This document shows positions 22,278 through 34,339 of a stretch of DNA of 64,000 bases, one piece after another. Under the pieces are notes generated by a model. The model saw nothing but the letters and a program-made list of their open reading frames with translations, ran no database searches and was not told where the DNA came from. The translations under genes and the position numbers were made by a program. Numbering within the stretch: the stretch's first letter is position 1; the number at the start of each line of letters is the position of its first letter. This DNA comes from Metaphire vulgaris (taxonomy: Eukaryota > Annelida > Clitellata > Crassiclitellata > Megascolecidae), in assembly GCA_018105865.1 (NCBI GenBank), contig CM030867.1, positions 7,054,369 through 7,118,368 on the forward strand. The letters run 5' to 3'.

Positions 22278-22530
22278 TATTGGCGTAGCCATGAGGGGAA
22301 CACCGCGGGGTCAGCCCCCCGATTCGGGCTGGGACCGGTCGTGGAATCTGTGCAGAACCGTTGAGTCGTTTGGGAGGGAGGTGGGGGAGAGGTAGAATGA
22401 ACGAAAGAAGTTAAAAACACAAGAGATTGACTGACAAGACGCAGTTTTTCTTTTGTTCGTCAAGACTGCACCTGCATGACACCTGAAAATGTCGATGTGC
22501 GCCCTATTCTGGAGTCCTGGCCACACCACT
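22278..22530. mobile_element. MITE, CATTGGCGTAGCC family
   Basis: TATTGGCGTAGCCATGAGG on the left, GGGCTGGGACCGGTCGTGG inside, CTGGCCACACCACTG on the right. A degenerate shared module (TTCTTTTGTTCGTCAAGAC) is near 22448. No clean TSD. Confidence 0.72.
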
Positions 22531-22996
22531 GGTAATTATATCCGACAGACAGGCGCTTATATATATATATAGGCCTATATATATACTGTATATATATATG
22601 CGCGTATATACATATATGCGCACATATACGCGTTATGTTGCATTGTTTCTCATATAACACTGATTGAATGGTGCGTGTTGACATCGCCTATTTTGCGATC
22701 TTTATGCTACAGAGGTTACTAAGCTACGACCATTTATGATTTTAGCGAAGGTATTGTATTGTATTGCAGGACAATTTATATAGCGCTGTAACATAGTTAA
22801 ATGCCAAATCAAAAGCGCTTTAACAGCGCTGACATGTCAATGAAGGTCCTAAGGTGGCGATGTTAAAAATCCGCTCGGATGATAGAAAAGGACTCGCTGC
22901 TGTGTAGAAATCCGGTGCTAAGTCCTTTAGAAGCGGTCCTTTACAAGAAAATTGTAGCCACATTGACAGGTCTATACGGTACCCAGAGGCAGATAA

Positions 22997-24760
22997 CACT
23001 GGTCTACATTTTTAAAAAAATTCTGCTGACCTAGGTATTTTTGCTGATTTTACCCAATTGAGAGGTGCTGATTCCAGATATGAAGTCAAAAATTATGCAA
23101 CACGTCAAATTTTGCAAATTATTAATTAAAGGTGTTAAAGTCAAACATAAGGAAAATAGGAAATTCTGAAGAACCGATAACACGTAATATTTTTTATTGT
23201 AAAAATGAGTCTGTCTTCTAACCAAGAGAGCAATAAGAGCAATCTAGTTGCTTAAATTTAAGTTTTGAGAAAGGAATCTTCTTTTTGGACAGTATAGTTA
23301 TGGTCACAGTTGTCACGCTGTAAACACCAGCAGTACTTAGTCTGCCATAATGTTCGAGTTCCATCTGCATTGATATCTACGTTCCATGGTCTTGATGTCT
23401 TGATGGAAGCATTCTCCTTGTTCTTCACTCATAGCTCCAAGATTTGAAGTTCAGAGAGCTATGAAAGAAATGCAACTTGACACTCATGTTTGCTCCCAGT
23501 CTTCGAAAAGCAATCTTCGAATTTTTAACTGAAAGGTCATAATTCTCGACTCTGCAAGTAAGTCAGTAATCAGGTCGCAAAAAAGCATCTTGTCTACAAC
23601 TATAACATCCCATTGATTCAAAAAGTCCTTTGATGTTGATGCAGTATACAAACTCCTCCTCCATATGGAAATGTTTGAAAAGATTCATTCTCTCTGCCAT
23701 GATACATAAGCGTGGTTCCTGGGGCCAACACTGAACAGATTCTTTTCCTTAGTCTTGAACCAGTAACTCTGCTGACGACTTCGGCAGATCTAGGTCTCAT
23801 ATTAGGTCATTAAACTCAGCTTGCTTGAATGTTTGGTGCATTCCAGCGTCAACTTCTAAGGCCACGAAATCTTCGCAATCGGTGTCTGTTGACTGACAAA
23901 ATTCATCTTCGTAAGAAACTCCCAAAGTAGTGCAAATAGGTACAGGAACTTTGTCACAGTGAGCAACTGGTCTCAGAGCAGAGGGGAGATTTGGGTACTG
24001 GATGGAAGATTTTGCCTTTGTGGACATGCCTGAAATATTTACCAGACAGAAGTAGCAGTCATCAACATGCATGGTTTCTTGAGGCTCTCGCCACACCATT
24101 GGAACTCCAAAGTTAAGACTTTTTCTCTGACCTTTAGTCACATTAAAACTGTCTGAGGCTTTCAACACATGTCCTGCACACTTTATGTAAAGGTTTTCTG
24201 GTCACTCAATTTAACTGCAGAAATATGCATGCTAAGCTTTTGCACAAATTCAGACACCTATCTCCTTTGTTTAGGTGTTGTAAAGCAACCTCAGATGTAG
24301 CAAAATTTGTCAGGATCATTCCTGCACTGCTCACGAAGTGTTCGGGTGCTGGGTGACATATTCCACAGAAAGCTAGTTAGAATAGTTAAATTTACTGCGA
24401 CTTTTCATGAACGACTGAATGCTGCCGTCGGTTTCACGCTGCTTATATAGGCCTATATCCATAAAATGCTGACGTCTGCAGTTTAAAACTGCCTATTAAA
24501 CTGTTGTATTATTAAATAGTTCGATGCATATTAAGCATATCTTTTGCACATCCTTAACTTTTTTGCATAGTCAATATAGCTAAAGAATTATAATACATAA
24601 TGCTACATTATTACAGTAAACAGTAAATCAGTAAACAGCGTTTTTTGCGGAAAAACTGGACGTGATAGGAGAAAATGGGTGTGATTTTTGGATTCAGCAC
24701 ACCAAAATACATAAAGATCACATGTTGTCTTCAAGTCAGCAAAATTGACGTAGACCAGTG
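22997..24760 (-). mobile_element. DNA transposon with CACTG ends, 3-bp TSD
   Basis: The left end CACTGGTCTACATTTTT and the right end (reverse complement) CACTGGTCTACGTCAATTTT share the first 11 bases perfectly, and both have GCTGAC shortly inside. TAA flanks both sides (22994-22996 and 24761-24763). CACTG-type ends with a 3-bp duplication are typical of the CACTA/Chapaev (CMC) group. The 1.76-kb interior carries a broken minus-strand gene. This links that gene family to defined transposon termini. Confidence 0.7.
23330..24180 (-). pseudogene. decayed gene of an uncharacterised transposon protein family
   Basis: The N-terminal fragment (frame ending 23797) contains NFGVPMVWREPQETMHVDDC, YFCLVNISGMSTK and NLPSALRPVAHCDKVPVP. 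In a continuing frame with stops come DLDLPKSSAELL and FVYCINIKGLFESMG. After an internal deletion come NLGAMSEEQGECFHQDIKTM and ERRYQCRWNSNIMAD. From memory these three blocks occur in that order in a large, multi-copy, uncharacterised family found in arthropods, Hydra and other invertebrates. The usual middle segment with a Cys-rich FPC.LC motif is missing here. HVDDCYFC suggests a zinc-binding N terminus. Several stops and shifts show it is dead. The function, likely a transposase given the flanking TIRs, is inferred. Confidence 0.75.
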
Positions 24761-25110
24761 TAATTAATGCATTTTAACCTAACCCTAAACTCTATAGTAT
24801 AGCATCAAATGTGAACCGTTTTGGCCAAATATAATAACTAAAGCAAAGTAAAACTACGGCTTAACTGCTGTAAAAGACTATAACAAACACTCAAAGCGAA
24901 TATAGTCTGTGTATTAATTGCAATTGACAGTAACAAATATGCGTTTCGTGACATTCGGCAGCACATATCACGTATTATTTGTTACTGTATGACTGACAAA
25001 GTGATTGCTTGAAATATGAGTATGATAGAGAAATATATATGCTCAGTTTGCTCACATTGCTCAGTGTCATTTATACACATTCTGCAGCAAAACAATCGCA
25101 CTATTTTATC

Positions 25111-25326
25111 CAGTGGCATAGCCAGGATTTCAGAATAGGGGACACATCGGCATTTTCGGACCACAAGTCTTAAAGAGCAAAAAAAACATCGACGTCTCAA
25201 GCGCTTTGTGGTTTCATCATCTCGTAATATCCCCTTACCATCCCCCACCCATCTACTCACCGGTTTTGTGCGAATTTCACAACCGGTCCCGGTCCGAATA
25301 GGTCGCCCCGGTGGCCACGCCCAATG
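25111..25326. mobile_element. MITE, CATTGGCGTAGCC family, reverse
   Basis: Starts CAGTGGCATAGCCAGG and ends GGTGGCCACGCCCAATG. Flanks ATTTTATC and ATTTTAAC agree at 7 of 8. A module-like AAGAGCAAAAAAAACATCG is near 25170. Confidence 0.85.
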
Positions 25327-25359
25327 ATTTTAACATTCACTGTGCCTTGCAAGGCAAAA

Positions 25360-25574
25360 GTTCGAAAATCGTTAGAAATTTTTCGGGAGGGGCAAAACAC
25401 AATGTTCACGGTTTCGCCACATAAATTTTTCCAGTAGGGGCAAATCACATTTTAGCACAATGGTCACGGTTAACATTTTAGCAAGGATTTCAAATTTCAA
25501 TGTAAAATATTGGTATTTGCAATTTCCAGAGAGGGGCAAGTGCCCTCTTTTTTCCCAATGTGCGGGCGCCCATG
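25360..25574. mobile_element. CATGGGCG-family MITE, one end lost
   Basis: AATTTTTCCAGTAGGGGCAAA, GGGGCAAGTGCCCTC and the end GGGCGCCCATG match 18171-18390. The left terminus is missing. Confidence 0.65.
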
Positions 25575-25675
25575 GCACCAATCCCTTTGTAGAAGACGTT
25601 GCTAAGAACTCCAAGCAGTGCTAGGGCTAAAACACCTGTTTTTAAAACTTACATTCTATATTATATTCGATGTAG

Positions 25676-25950
25676 GAATAAAGCTATGTCTCTTTCGAGC
25701 GTTGGGTTCCGGCGCTTATCTCCGGTCTAGGCAATCAGCGACTTAGGTGGTATAAGCCATTAATCTGTGGTATATTGCCATTACTTTCCCCAGACCGACG
25801 TTTTACCTCGCAGCTTAACGCTGCTCCTCAGTTTACCACCGCCCTCTAGCGAGTAAGACTGAGTCGACCTTAGGGCTCTTGCGAGTATCGAACCCGCAAC
25901 CCTCTGGTCAATCGTCCAGTGTTGTTACCATTCTGCTAACTTCCCGCCTC
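25676..25950 (-). mobile_element. tRNA-derived SINE, family 1
   Basis: Minus strand head: GTTAGCAGAATGGTAACAAC, GCGGGTTCGATACTCGC, then GGTCGACTCAG and a body shared with 16838-17518. It shows the uninterrupted sequence at the site where a MITE split that copy. Confidence 0.8.
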
Positions 25951-26020
25951 GTATTCCGTATTCGATGTATCGCCTCTAATTCCACGGTGGACAGTTATCA
26001 GTTTGAAGCACGATTTAGGC

Positions 26021-26626
26021 CAGAGATGTTCATGGGTCCATTTTTAAGAACCCAATCCAACCCAACCCATAAAATTTTCAACCCAACTCAACCCATGCCG
26101 ATAATACCTATGCCGATAATAGGTTTACTTACTTAACCCAACCCAACCAACTGTAATACATTACAGTTTCTTAAACCATGACTTATTTTCTGACCCAACC
26201 CACCATTAATATTGAAAAATCTGACCCAACCCAACCCAACACAACCCATGGGTTAACCCAGCGGTTCTCAAACTTTATAGTGGGCGACCCCCTTCAATTC
26301 AATTTGGATGATCTCTGATTTACAAACCTTTTTATTTTTCACTTTAGTTCATAATGTAAACTGTTGAAAATAATAATGCTACAACAATTAAAATGATTTA
26401 AAATCATTCTGATTCAATTGTCTGCAAGGCCTATCCTCGGAATGGCAATTAGATTTAAAAACTAGTAACTACCAATGGGAAAATTTTGTACAATTCGTTT
26501 TACGATCAACCTCCAAATATCCCCATATTTCCGAAGGTTTCAGGCGAATGGCAAATCGTTATTCTTTTTGGGGGTTGCGACCCACAGGTTGAGAACCGCT
26601 GGGTTAGGGCAAGATGGACATCTCTG
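26021..26626. mobile_element. hAT-type element, CAGAGATG ends
   Basis: Left CAGAGATGTTCATGGG, right AGATGGACATCTCTG. Flanks ATTTAGGC and ATTTGGCC agree at 6 of 8. The left arm is built of AACCCAACCCA repeats. A second element (26259-26601) sits inside near the right end. A left-end fragment of the family is near 60222. Confidence 0.78.
26259..26601. mobile_element. hAT-type MITE, CAGCGGTTCTCAAAC ends
   Basis: Left CAGCGGTTCTCAAACTTT, right CAGGTTGAGAACCGCTG, with GGGTTGCGACCCAC near the right end. The TSD is degraded (GGTTAACC against GGTTAGGG). Confidence 0.78.
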
Positions 26627-27316
26627 ATTTGGCCTATTTATTATTCTGAATCCAATCACCAATATGAATGAATGATTTATAATTGAAATTTGAGAACGTC
26701 TTGCTATGGAGATAGATGTAACGTCTTATTTGCCAGCTTGTGTGTACGATCGGTCTACGCGACCTCCAAATATCGCTATATTTAGTTTCTGTGACAATGA
26801 GACCTTATCTTTTGAATAGTTCCTAAGATGAAACATTAGGGCAAGATGAAACTTGTCCCCTGGAACATGCAAATAGTCCTAAGATGATATTTCCTGATGA
26901 AAATTTGAAAATGAAACGTATAATATTAACCGTTTTGACCATTGTGAAAAAATGTGTTTGCCCAATGGGCTGATGGATAAAATTTATGTGTTTTGCCCTA
27001 TTGAAAAATTTCTGTAGGCGCCAATGGGCGGATGGCCAAAGCTAACATCGAGATTATTGTAAAATTTATTCAAAAACATGCCAAAAAACATGCTGTAGCT
27101 TTAAATGGTTCAGAACTGTAGCAGTGTTTTATCCAAACTCCAGACCTTCGGGGAATTGACTTGGATATGGGGAAGAGAAACAGGTCATGGCAAAAATTAG
27201 TGTCAATGCTGGGATTTTGGCGGATTTTGTAGTTTTGTGGTAAAGTTCCCACTATCAAGCCTATATAAAACACTGACCGTAGGCACTATTGTTTGAGCCA
27301 TCACTAGGACACTCTC

Positions 27317-27437
27317 AGGTACGATGAAATTAAACCTGTTCTTAAAAATTTACACTGGTTGCCTGCGGTGCAGAGAACTGCATCCAAGATGTCTGTCTGG
27401 TTTATGAGACATTGGAGACTGGCCAACCTCAATATTT
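27317..27437 (+). mobile_element. LINE reverse-transcriptase C-terminal fragment
   Basis: Reads RYDEIKPVLKNLHWLPAVQR then TASKMSVWFMRHWRLANLNI and a stop. The (R..I.PVLK.LHWLPv..R..fK) signature is the thumb/C-terminal region of CR1/L2-like LINE proteins. Confidence 0.72.
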
Positions 27438-27834
27438 GAAATCCATGCCGAGTTGAGTAGACTCGATTGCTGTTATTCTTTATTCAATGTTATTCCCAAA
27501 TCTAATGTGCACACGCTTTAAAATGACTGTGGTGTTAGCAGAAATAATATTCAAACAGGCAATAATGAATAAAATCGAAGAAGGGAGGCTTGTGAGAAGA
27601 AATTATGTTGTTCTCATATCGAATACTTAGTGGAGACTTGATGGTTCAGGACGAGCCCCATTTGTCTCATGGCAATCAATGCTTTCAGACCAAGTTCGCC
27701 AGGGAGGGAATGACCCCACGAATAGAGATCTTTATTGGTGAAAAATTGAAGCTTAGATATACAAAAATTATCCTTGTAATATTATCAGATTATATTATTA
27801 TGGATTTCCATTAAATTCTTAATTTTGTATTTTC

Positions 27835-28460
27835 AGAAAATAAGACTTGCTATTCACAAGTTCTGATTCTCTTACTCTTCTCTGACTTATGGATGTGAAA
27901 TCTGGACAGTGAACAAGAAGATTATGACCTTTGAGTTGCAGTGCTACAGACGTGGCCAGACAAAATGTCCGCGGACAAAATGTCACGGGGACAAAATGTC
28001 AGCGGACAAAATGTTACGGTTTAGGGTTAGGTTACAATTTGTCCGTGACACTTTATCCTCTGACATTTTGTCCCCATGATAATTTGTCCGTGACATTTTG
28101 TCCGCAGACATTTTTTTATAGTACCGCTACAGAAGGATCTTGAGAATCAGCCGAGTGCACAAGGTAACAAACGGCAGCGTGCTAGAAAGGAGCAAAAAAC
28201 GGGGTAACAAAAAATAATACGAAGAAAAACGTCCTACGCTGGTCACGTGATGAGAAGTTAGTTTTAAAGACCTGTCTCTTATAATAATGCATGGAATGTA
28301 GAATAGAAGGAACAGGGGGGCGACCGAGAAGAAGCTGGATGGACGACATCTTTGACTGGGCAAACACAAAGAACTATGGAGCCCTAAAAAGAGCGACAGA
28401 AGATAGAGAGAAATGGACGATAATGACTGCCAATACTCTGATAGAGGATAGCACATAAAG
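27835..28460 (+). mobile_element. LINE 3' end, split by a MITE
   Basis: Before the inserted MITE the frame reads LTYGCEIWTVNKKIMTFELQ; after it, RILRISRVHKVTNGSVLER, then GRPRRSWMDDIFDWANTKNY and GALKRATEDREKWTIM. These are the typical last blocks of one LINE protein class (TYGCETWT..., RRiLRIsw.d.VTN..vL). The 3' end is AAGAAGAAGAATTC-like. A second copy is at 61787-62840. Confidence 0.82.
27951..28125. mobile_element. MITE made of GGACAAAATGTC repeats
   Basis: Exact 8-bp TSD GCTACAGA (27943-27950 and 28126-28133). Starts CGTGGCCAGACAAAATGTC. The interior alternates GGACAAAATGTC units, a TTAGGGTTAGG stretch and the inverted GACATTTTGTCC units. It interrupts the LINE reading frame exactly, so the empty site is known. 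A second copy is at 39367-39569. Confidence 0.9.
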
Positions 28461-28680
28461 AAGAAGAATTCTCTTTCGGAATGTCTAGAAATTCTGCGTC
28501 AAACTTTCAGTCTGGTCAACATGAAGAATCGGCGACTTCGCTAAATGCGCCATTTGGTGAACTAACGGTTGCTTTTCACGGAATTTTATAAGCGCATTTC
28601 GGATTAACAGCGAGCAGACATTTCGTGTGTCTATTTTCCCGTAAAAATCTCAAGAGCTTTCGATGATAGCATGCACACAC

Positions 28681-28682
28681 AC

Positions 28683-28749
<67 letters not shown>

Positions 28750-28955
28750 CAGAGAGAGATAGAGACAGAGACAGACAGAGTTTGACCTTGCAGGACATGT
28801 CGACGACACGCATTTACACTTTAATATCGCCTTCTTTTATCATCATCATCAGCAGCAGCAGCATCATCATCATCATCATCATTCCCTCTTCTGCGTCGTC
28901 GTCGTCGACCTCCTCCTCCTTCTCCTACTCCTCCTACTCCTCCTCCTCCTCCTCC
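28681..28955. repeat. GA, ATC and TCC microsatellites
   Basis: A GA run to 28745, then ATC/CAG triplets at 28837-28885 and TCCTCC/TAC triplets at 28905-28960. Confidence 0.93.
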
Positions 28956-29072
28956 CCTACTCTCCGTTCCAATTTGCAATTGTCATTCCCGTCTCGTCAC
29001 TTCTTCTTCGTTTCTACGAATCGCGAGAGAATGATCGAAAGACACGCGAAACGGACGAATGGGCTACGTTAA

Positions 29073-29084
29073 GGTCACGTGACC
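29073..29084. promoter_or_regulatory. GGTCACGTGACC palindrome (E-box)
   Basis: A 12-bp perfect palindrome centred on CACGTG, the core bound by USF/TFE/MITF-type bHLH-ZIP factors. GTCACGTGAC recurs at 30272-30281 and 30503-30512, and CACGTG at 30483-30488. Regulatory function is inferred from the motif only. Confidence 0.3.
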
Positions 29085-29129
29085 TCGGTCTCAGGTTTCC
29101 GCAATCTGTCACCAGATGTCCTGTCGTCG

Positions 29130-29883
<754 letters not shown>

Positions 29884-30725
29884 TCTCCTCGGTTTCTGTT
29901 GGTCAGAGTCAATTCCTTTTCGCTGTTTATTGTCGTCTGCAGCGTTTCAGTTCTCTTCAGTGTTGATCTTGATGACGCCAGATATCGGAAGATTACTTGA
30001 ACGCAAAGCGTCGAATGGACACCGATGGTCTTCGTCAAAGATTTCTAATCATGGCTTAAGTTCTAGGAAAGACTCGATTTCATGGAAGATCTCCATCCAT
30101 CCATCCATCGATCCATCCATCTGTTTGTCTGTTTGTATGTCTATCTCTCCAATCAGTGACATAACACCTACATTAATTATCGATGACTACATGCTCAGCG
30201 TCCAATTTCTTGAGACAGACGAAATACTAGAATACGCTTACACCTGTTGCTGCGCTACACGATAGAAGAAGGTCACGTGACTGTTAACTGTTAAAACTCG
30301 TGGACTTCTCAAAATTCGGTCCCATCATCATCGTCTTCGTCGTCATCATCATCATCATCATCATCTGCGCAATTACCTTCTTTCCATCAGCGTCATTTTC
30401 ATCATCATTTATTTATCTATCGTCCGTTGTCGATGTTGTCGTCGTCATCATCATCGTCGTCGTATGCTTCGTGCTTACCTAGTCACGTGCAGTGAGATTC
30501 GAGTCACGTGACCCCTGGATTTCAACAGGAATTATCTATTCGTTGTCGTTTGACTGTCTAAATATCCTGAATCATTGTTCGTTAAATATGAAAGAGAGTT
30601 GGCTGCAGGAGTTCGGTCTTGTTCGGCTGATTTCATTTCAAGACGGTTTATCGGACAAGATGGATAAATAGAACGAATAGCTATTAGACTATTACGGCTA
30701 TTACAGAGATGGCCTTGGGCAGTCT

Positions 30726-31027
30726 CAGCGGTGGTTCCACCATGTTGATGTCTGTGGATGCATCCCTCCACCGGGTCCCGGATGACATTTTTTGCTTGCC
30801 AACCTATTTTCCGGTGAGTTTTTAAAAAATTCAGTGAAAATACTGCGAATGACCTTTTATGCATTTCGGCTTTTATGGCAAGGTTTATTTATATATTTAG
30901 TGAGCAAAACACTAACAATTACCTTTTTTCTCGCTTTTCTTTTTTTCTTCATCACTTTTCATCCCCCCACCAACTTCGTATACATTTTTTTCATCCTCCC
31001 CACCAAGAATTCCTGAAACCGCCACTG
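30726..31027. mobile_element. hAT-type MITE, CAGTGGCGGTTCC family
   Basis: Left CAGCGGTGGTTCCACC, right CTGAAACCGCCACTG. Shared-module copy (GATGACATTTTTTGCTTGCC) near 30783. No clean TSD. Confidence 0.72.
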
Positions 31028-31192
31028 ACCAAGGGTTGGAGTTAACGGGAATTTATACGGCGCTTTCGAAGGTAGCGTTTGAAACTGGTTCAAAAGTTTC
31101 GTTCGTCGGTCGCTGAAATAAAGTGCATTACAAATGTTTTGAATTTTCCGAGATTGCTTGAAAACATCAATGCACACAACAGATTATGAAAA

Positions 31193-31497
31193 CAGTGGCG
31201 GTTCCAGGAATTCTTGGAGGAGGGATGAAAACTTTTTGGAAAGTTGGTGATGGGGATGCAAAGTGTGAAGAAGAAAAAAGAAAAGAGAAAAGGCCATTGT
31301 TAGTAGTGTTTTGCTCACTAAATGTTAAGAAACCTTGCAAAAAAAGGCCGACAAGCAAGAAAAAGAAGGTCATTTGCAGTATTTTTCACTAATTTAAAAA
31401 AAACTCACCGGAAAATAGGTTGACAAGCAAAAAAGGGTCATCCGGAACCCCGGTGGGGGATGCATCCCCAGTCATCAACATGGTTGAACCGCCACTG
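31193..31497. mobile_element. hAT-type MITE, CAGTGGCGGTTCC family
   Basis: Flanks TATGAAAA (31185-31192) and GATGAAAA (31498-31505) agree at 7 of 8. Left CAGTGGCGGTTCCAGG, right GGTTGAACCGCCACTG. Two reverse module copies (GCCGACAAGCAAGAAAAAG near 31347, TTGACAAGCAAAAAAGGGTC near 31420). Confidence 0.88.
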
Positions 31498-31656
31498 GAT
31501 GAAAATTAAACATCATTATTAGTGAACTTCTATTGCGCCATTTAGTGATGCAGTTTGCATCAGTCGATGGTCGCTTCAGATTTGAATAGTGATGCCAAAT
31601 TGGCAAATCCAAGTATCAATCGGGAGAATTTATTTTTAGTCAATATTATTTGTATC

Positions 31657-31829
31657 CAGGGTTATTTCTAGGATTATCAATTGGGGGGATGTGTCCATAA
31701 ATTCTGAGGTCCTCTGCCAAAAAAGGTCTGACAAGTAAAAACGGTCATCCCATAGGTGAGATTGGGGGTGTCGGTCTCAAATTGGGGGCTGTGTTGGGGG
31801 AGGGGGTTAGGGGTGTAAAAATATCCCAG
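31657..31829. mobile_element. hAT-type MITE, CAGGGTTATTT family
   Basis: Flanks TTTGTATC and ATTGTATC agree at 7 of 8. Left CAGGGTTATTTCTAGG, right GTAAAAATATCCCAG. Reverse module TCTGACAAGTAAAAACGGTC near 31728. Confidence 0.86.
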
Positions 31830-32061
31830 ATTGTATCTCGGCTGTTAACTCGTTCCGCCATGACGTTGTCGGCTGACTGACAGTTGCGATGTGTTTGACG
31901 GGTCGTCAGTATGCGTGTTTAATTGACGTGTCTGGAAAGTCGGTCATGCGCGTCATGATGCAATTGACATCCTGTCGGCGCAAGATGGCGCCGTCGCCGT
32001 CCATTCGACCTCGGCAATCGACGTCGTCCATTGCTTCGAGCAGGAGCGTTGTAACCGCTCA

Positions 32062-32096
32062 TTAACCCTTTAACTGGGAATAAATCTGTAACTGCA
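32062..32096. mobile_element. left end of an 80-bp TTAA MITE
   Basis: TTAACCCTTTAACTGGGAAT then CTGTAACT matches the start of 10648-10727. The right half is absent. Confidence 0.5.
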
Positions 32097-32139
32097 AACT
32101 CGGGAACAAGAAGCTCAAAAAAGACTGTTGCAAAGAAGG

Positions 32140-32140
<1 letters not shown>

Positions 32141-32231
<91 letters not shown>
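32141..32231. repeat. CA microsatellite
   Basis: About 45 uninterrupted CA units, unusually long and pure. Confidence 0.98.
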
Positions 32232-32232
<1 letters not shown>

Positions 32233-32655
32233 CACACACACAAACATTCATATATAGACGTAGGCATACAATCATTATGTAGCCATATATAAATATATAC
32301 AGGGTGGACCGATAAAACCGGTACCAGCCGGTTGCATTGTGAATCCCTGGATAAGTATGCATGAATTTTGGTTTAACTCTGCAGTATTACTGTATATATT
32401 CTATTCTAAATGCAGTCCTTTACGTTTTTCGTTCAAATTCCAGCGTGCAAAATCCACGTCTGCGTGTGATGTTTTATGTTTATTTTAAGCTTACATATGT
32501 AACGCTATGCGAGGAAAGCATTGTGAAAGCGATGTGGATAATGTTTCGAAAACAGAGTCGATAATTATTGAAGTTTATGCTTGGAACGGTCTTTCACTTC
32601 TATGCGCCGTTCAGAGCAGGCAGCGATTGAATTATTGACATGGCATCATGACATT

Positions 32656-32871
32656 CAGGCCTGAGGAGACGGGGGTGCAGCCGGTACATTGTTCCGGGGC
32701 CCATGGGGTCCACAGGGGCCCGTGCCCGATAAGTTTTTTTGCTTGTCAGACTCATTTTGCAGAGGAGATAAGGTTTTTTGCTCGTCAGGTTTTTCGGAGA
32801 GTTGATAAATTTTTTCTGGGACCCGTCACAATTGTTTGTACCGTGGCCCGGAACTTCTCTCGGCGGCCCTG
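32656..32871. mobile_element. hAT-type MITE, CAGGCC...GGCGGCCCTG ends
   Basis: CAGGCCTGAGGAG on the left matches the right end of 9479-9701. CTTCTCTCGGCGGCCCTG on the right matches 16932-17310 and 42381-42770. Two module copies (TTTTTTTGCTTGTCAGAC and TTTTTTGCTCGTCAGG). TSD not visible. Confidence 0.75.
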
Positions 32872-32879
32872 AGCATTGA

Positions 32880-33849
32880 CATTCGACAACAAAAGTCTCT
32901 CTTCGCAAGTATTATCAGAAGGGAATTCCATAATTATTGACGGACTGGCAAAACCAGATTAAAAGGACTTTTACTTGCTCGCTGGATTGACTGAAGATTT
33001 TAATGAAGCTGCTGTTGATTTTAATTCAATGCTATTCGAATTTAATGAATTTAATGAGAAATATTCAAAACATCTGAAGGTATTTTGCTACCAGCGGAGA
33101 TTTTTTGTACGAATGTCATAAGAAATTGGCTTTAAAGCTTAAACGTCCATTATAGTTTGTAAAGCCATGAATACGCCATCTTAAGTTTACTTTCACATTG
33201 GAAAACGAGCGAAAAAAGCCGAGAAAACCTAAAATCTTGCTTAAGATTTACTAGGCTTTTCACTGACTACTGCAGCCGATACCGGGGTCTACTCTTTAGA
33301 GGGCGGGCAGCTGGAATTCTACTTAATTTAGTTTCTTTCAATTTAATTCGCCCAGAAATAAGACGTCCTCTGAACGCATTGAAAGTCGGTCGCCCGGCCC
33401 GCGTCCTGTTGCCCCGGCCATCCGCGGACCCGTTTCGCGACGAAATAATTGCATTAACTGCGCTGGGCGAAACGGACCATTCATCACTATTTCATCACTC
33501 AAGCCGTTTTAGTTCCGTTCGTTCCAACACTTTCCTTCTCCTCTCGATAAATTATTGGACAGAATTATGTAAATTTAGAGCATCCGTGTGGTCTGGATTC
33601 GCCCGACTTTCCTCCAATTTTCTTGTACTTTTTGGACGTAACCCTCATTTGGATGTCGGAATTAAGCAGGGTTTGTGAAGGTTCAAACTTTTTTCAAACA
33701 CGTAGAAAGGGTCTCTAATCCAGCTCAGATAAAGTCTGCTGATATTCCAATGGTGCTTGATGAGTCTTGTACTGGCATTTTCTATGCTCGATTAACCAGG
33801 AAAGGAAAACGGAAATCATAGATGTTAAAACTGTTCTGGATTACGCCTT
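32880..33849. other. unassigned intergenic DNA
   Basis: An open frame at 33379-33678 ends with PHLDVGIKQGL, faintly like a reverse-transcriptase GVRQG motif, but nothing else supports it. No other feature is seen. Confidence 0.35.
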
Positions 33850-33985
33850 AATAATTAAGTTTCTGAATGTTTTTCTCTTGCTTATATTGTACATTTCTTG
33901 CCATTCTGTAATTACTATTATGATATGTTGATAGTTACCGATTTGGAAATAATAAAACCCCAATCAATCAATCAATCAATCAAAA
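33850..33985 (+). mobile_element. LINE-like 3' tail
   Basis: An AATAAAA signal directly precedes CCCCAATCAATCAATCAATC, a short tandem tail like those ending CR1/L2-type LINEs. No coding part is recognised upstream. Confidence 0.45.
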
Positions 33986-34339
33986 ACGTCCGTAACGTTT
34001 TATATTTTTCTCGAAAATCGCGTTTATAACGTTTCTTAATTTTAGTCGTAACGTTTTAAAATCTATGACTGAAACCCAGAAAGATCACGGTCATTTGCGT
34101 AGCTGATAATCGCGTTAAAAGACCTGTCATATAAGCAACATTAGTCCCACGAGAACAAAATAAAGTCTTTAGTTGATAATTACTGTTAACATCTCGCATC
34201 GGGAAAGTCGTCGTTTGTCGGACTGAAAAGATTTTTCATAGGTCAGCAAAGTTTGAAACAATGTCGACATTTCCAACAACGGTTTATCACGCGACAATTT
34301 TTGGCTGTCACCACACCACATCGAAATATGATTATGGTC

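Noticed and set aside
33379..33678. Possible reverse-transcriptase fragment ending DVGIKQGL
   Set aside because: A single weak motif match without the neighbouring catalytic blocks.
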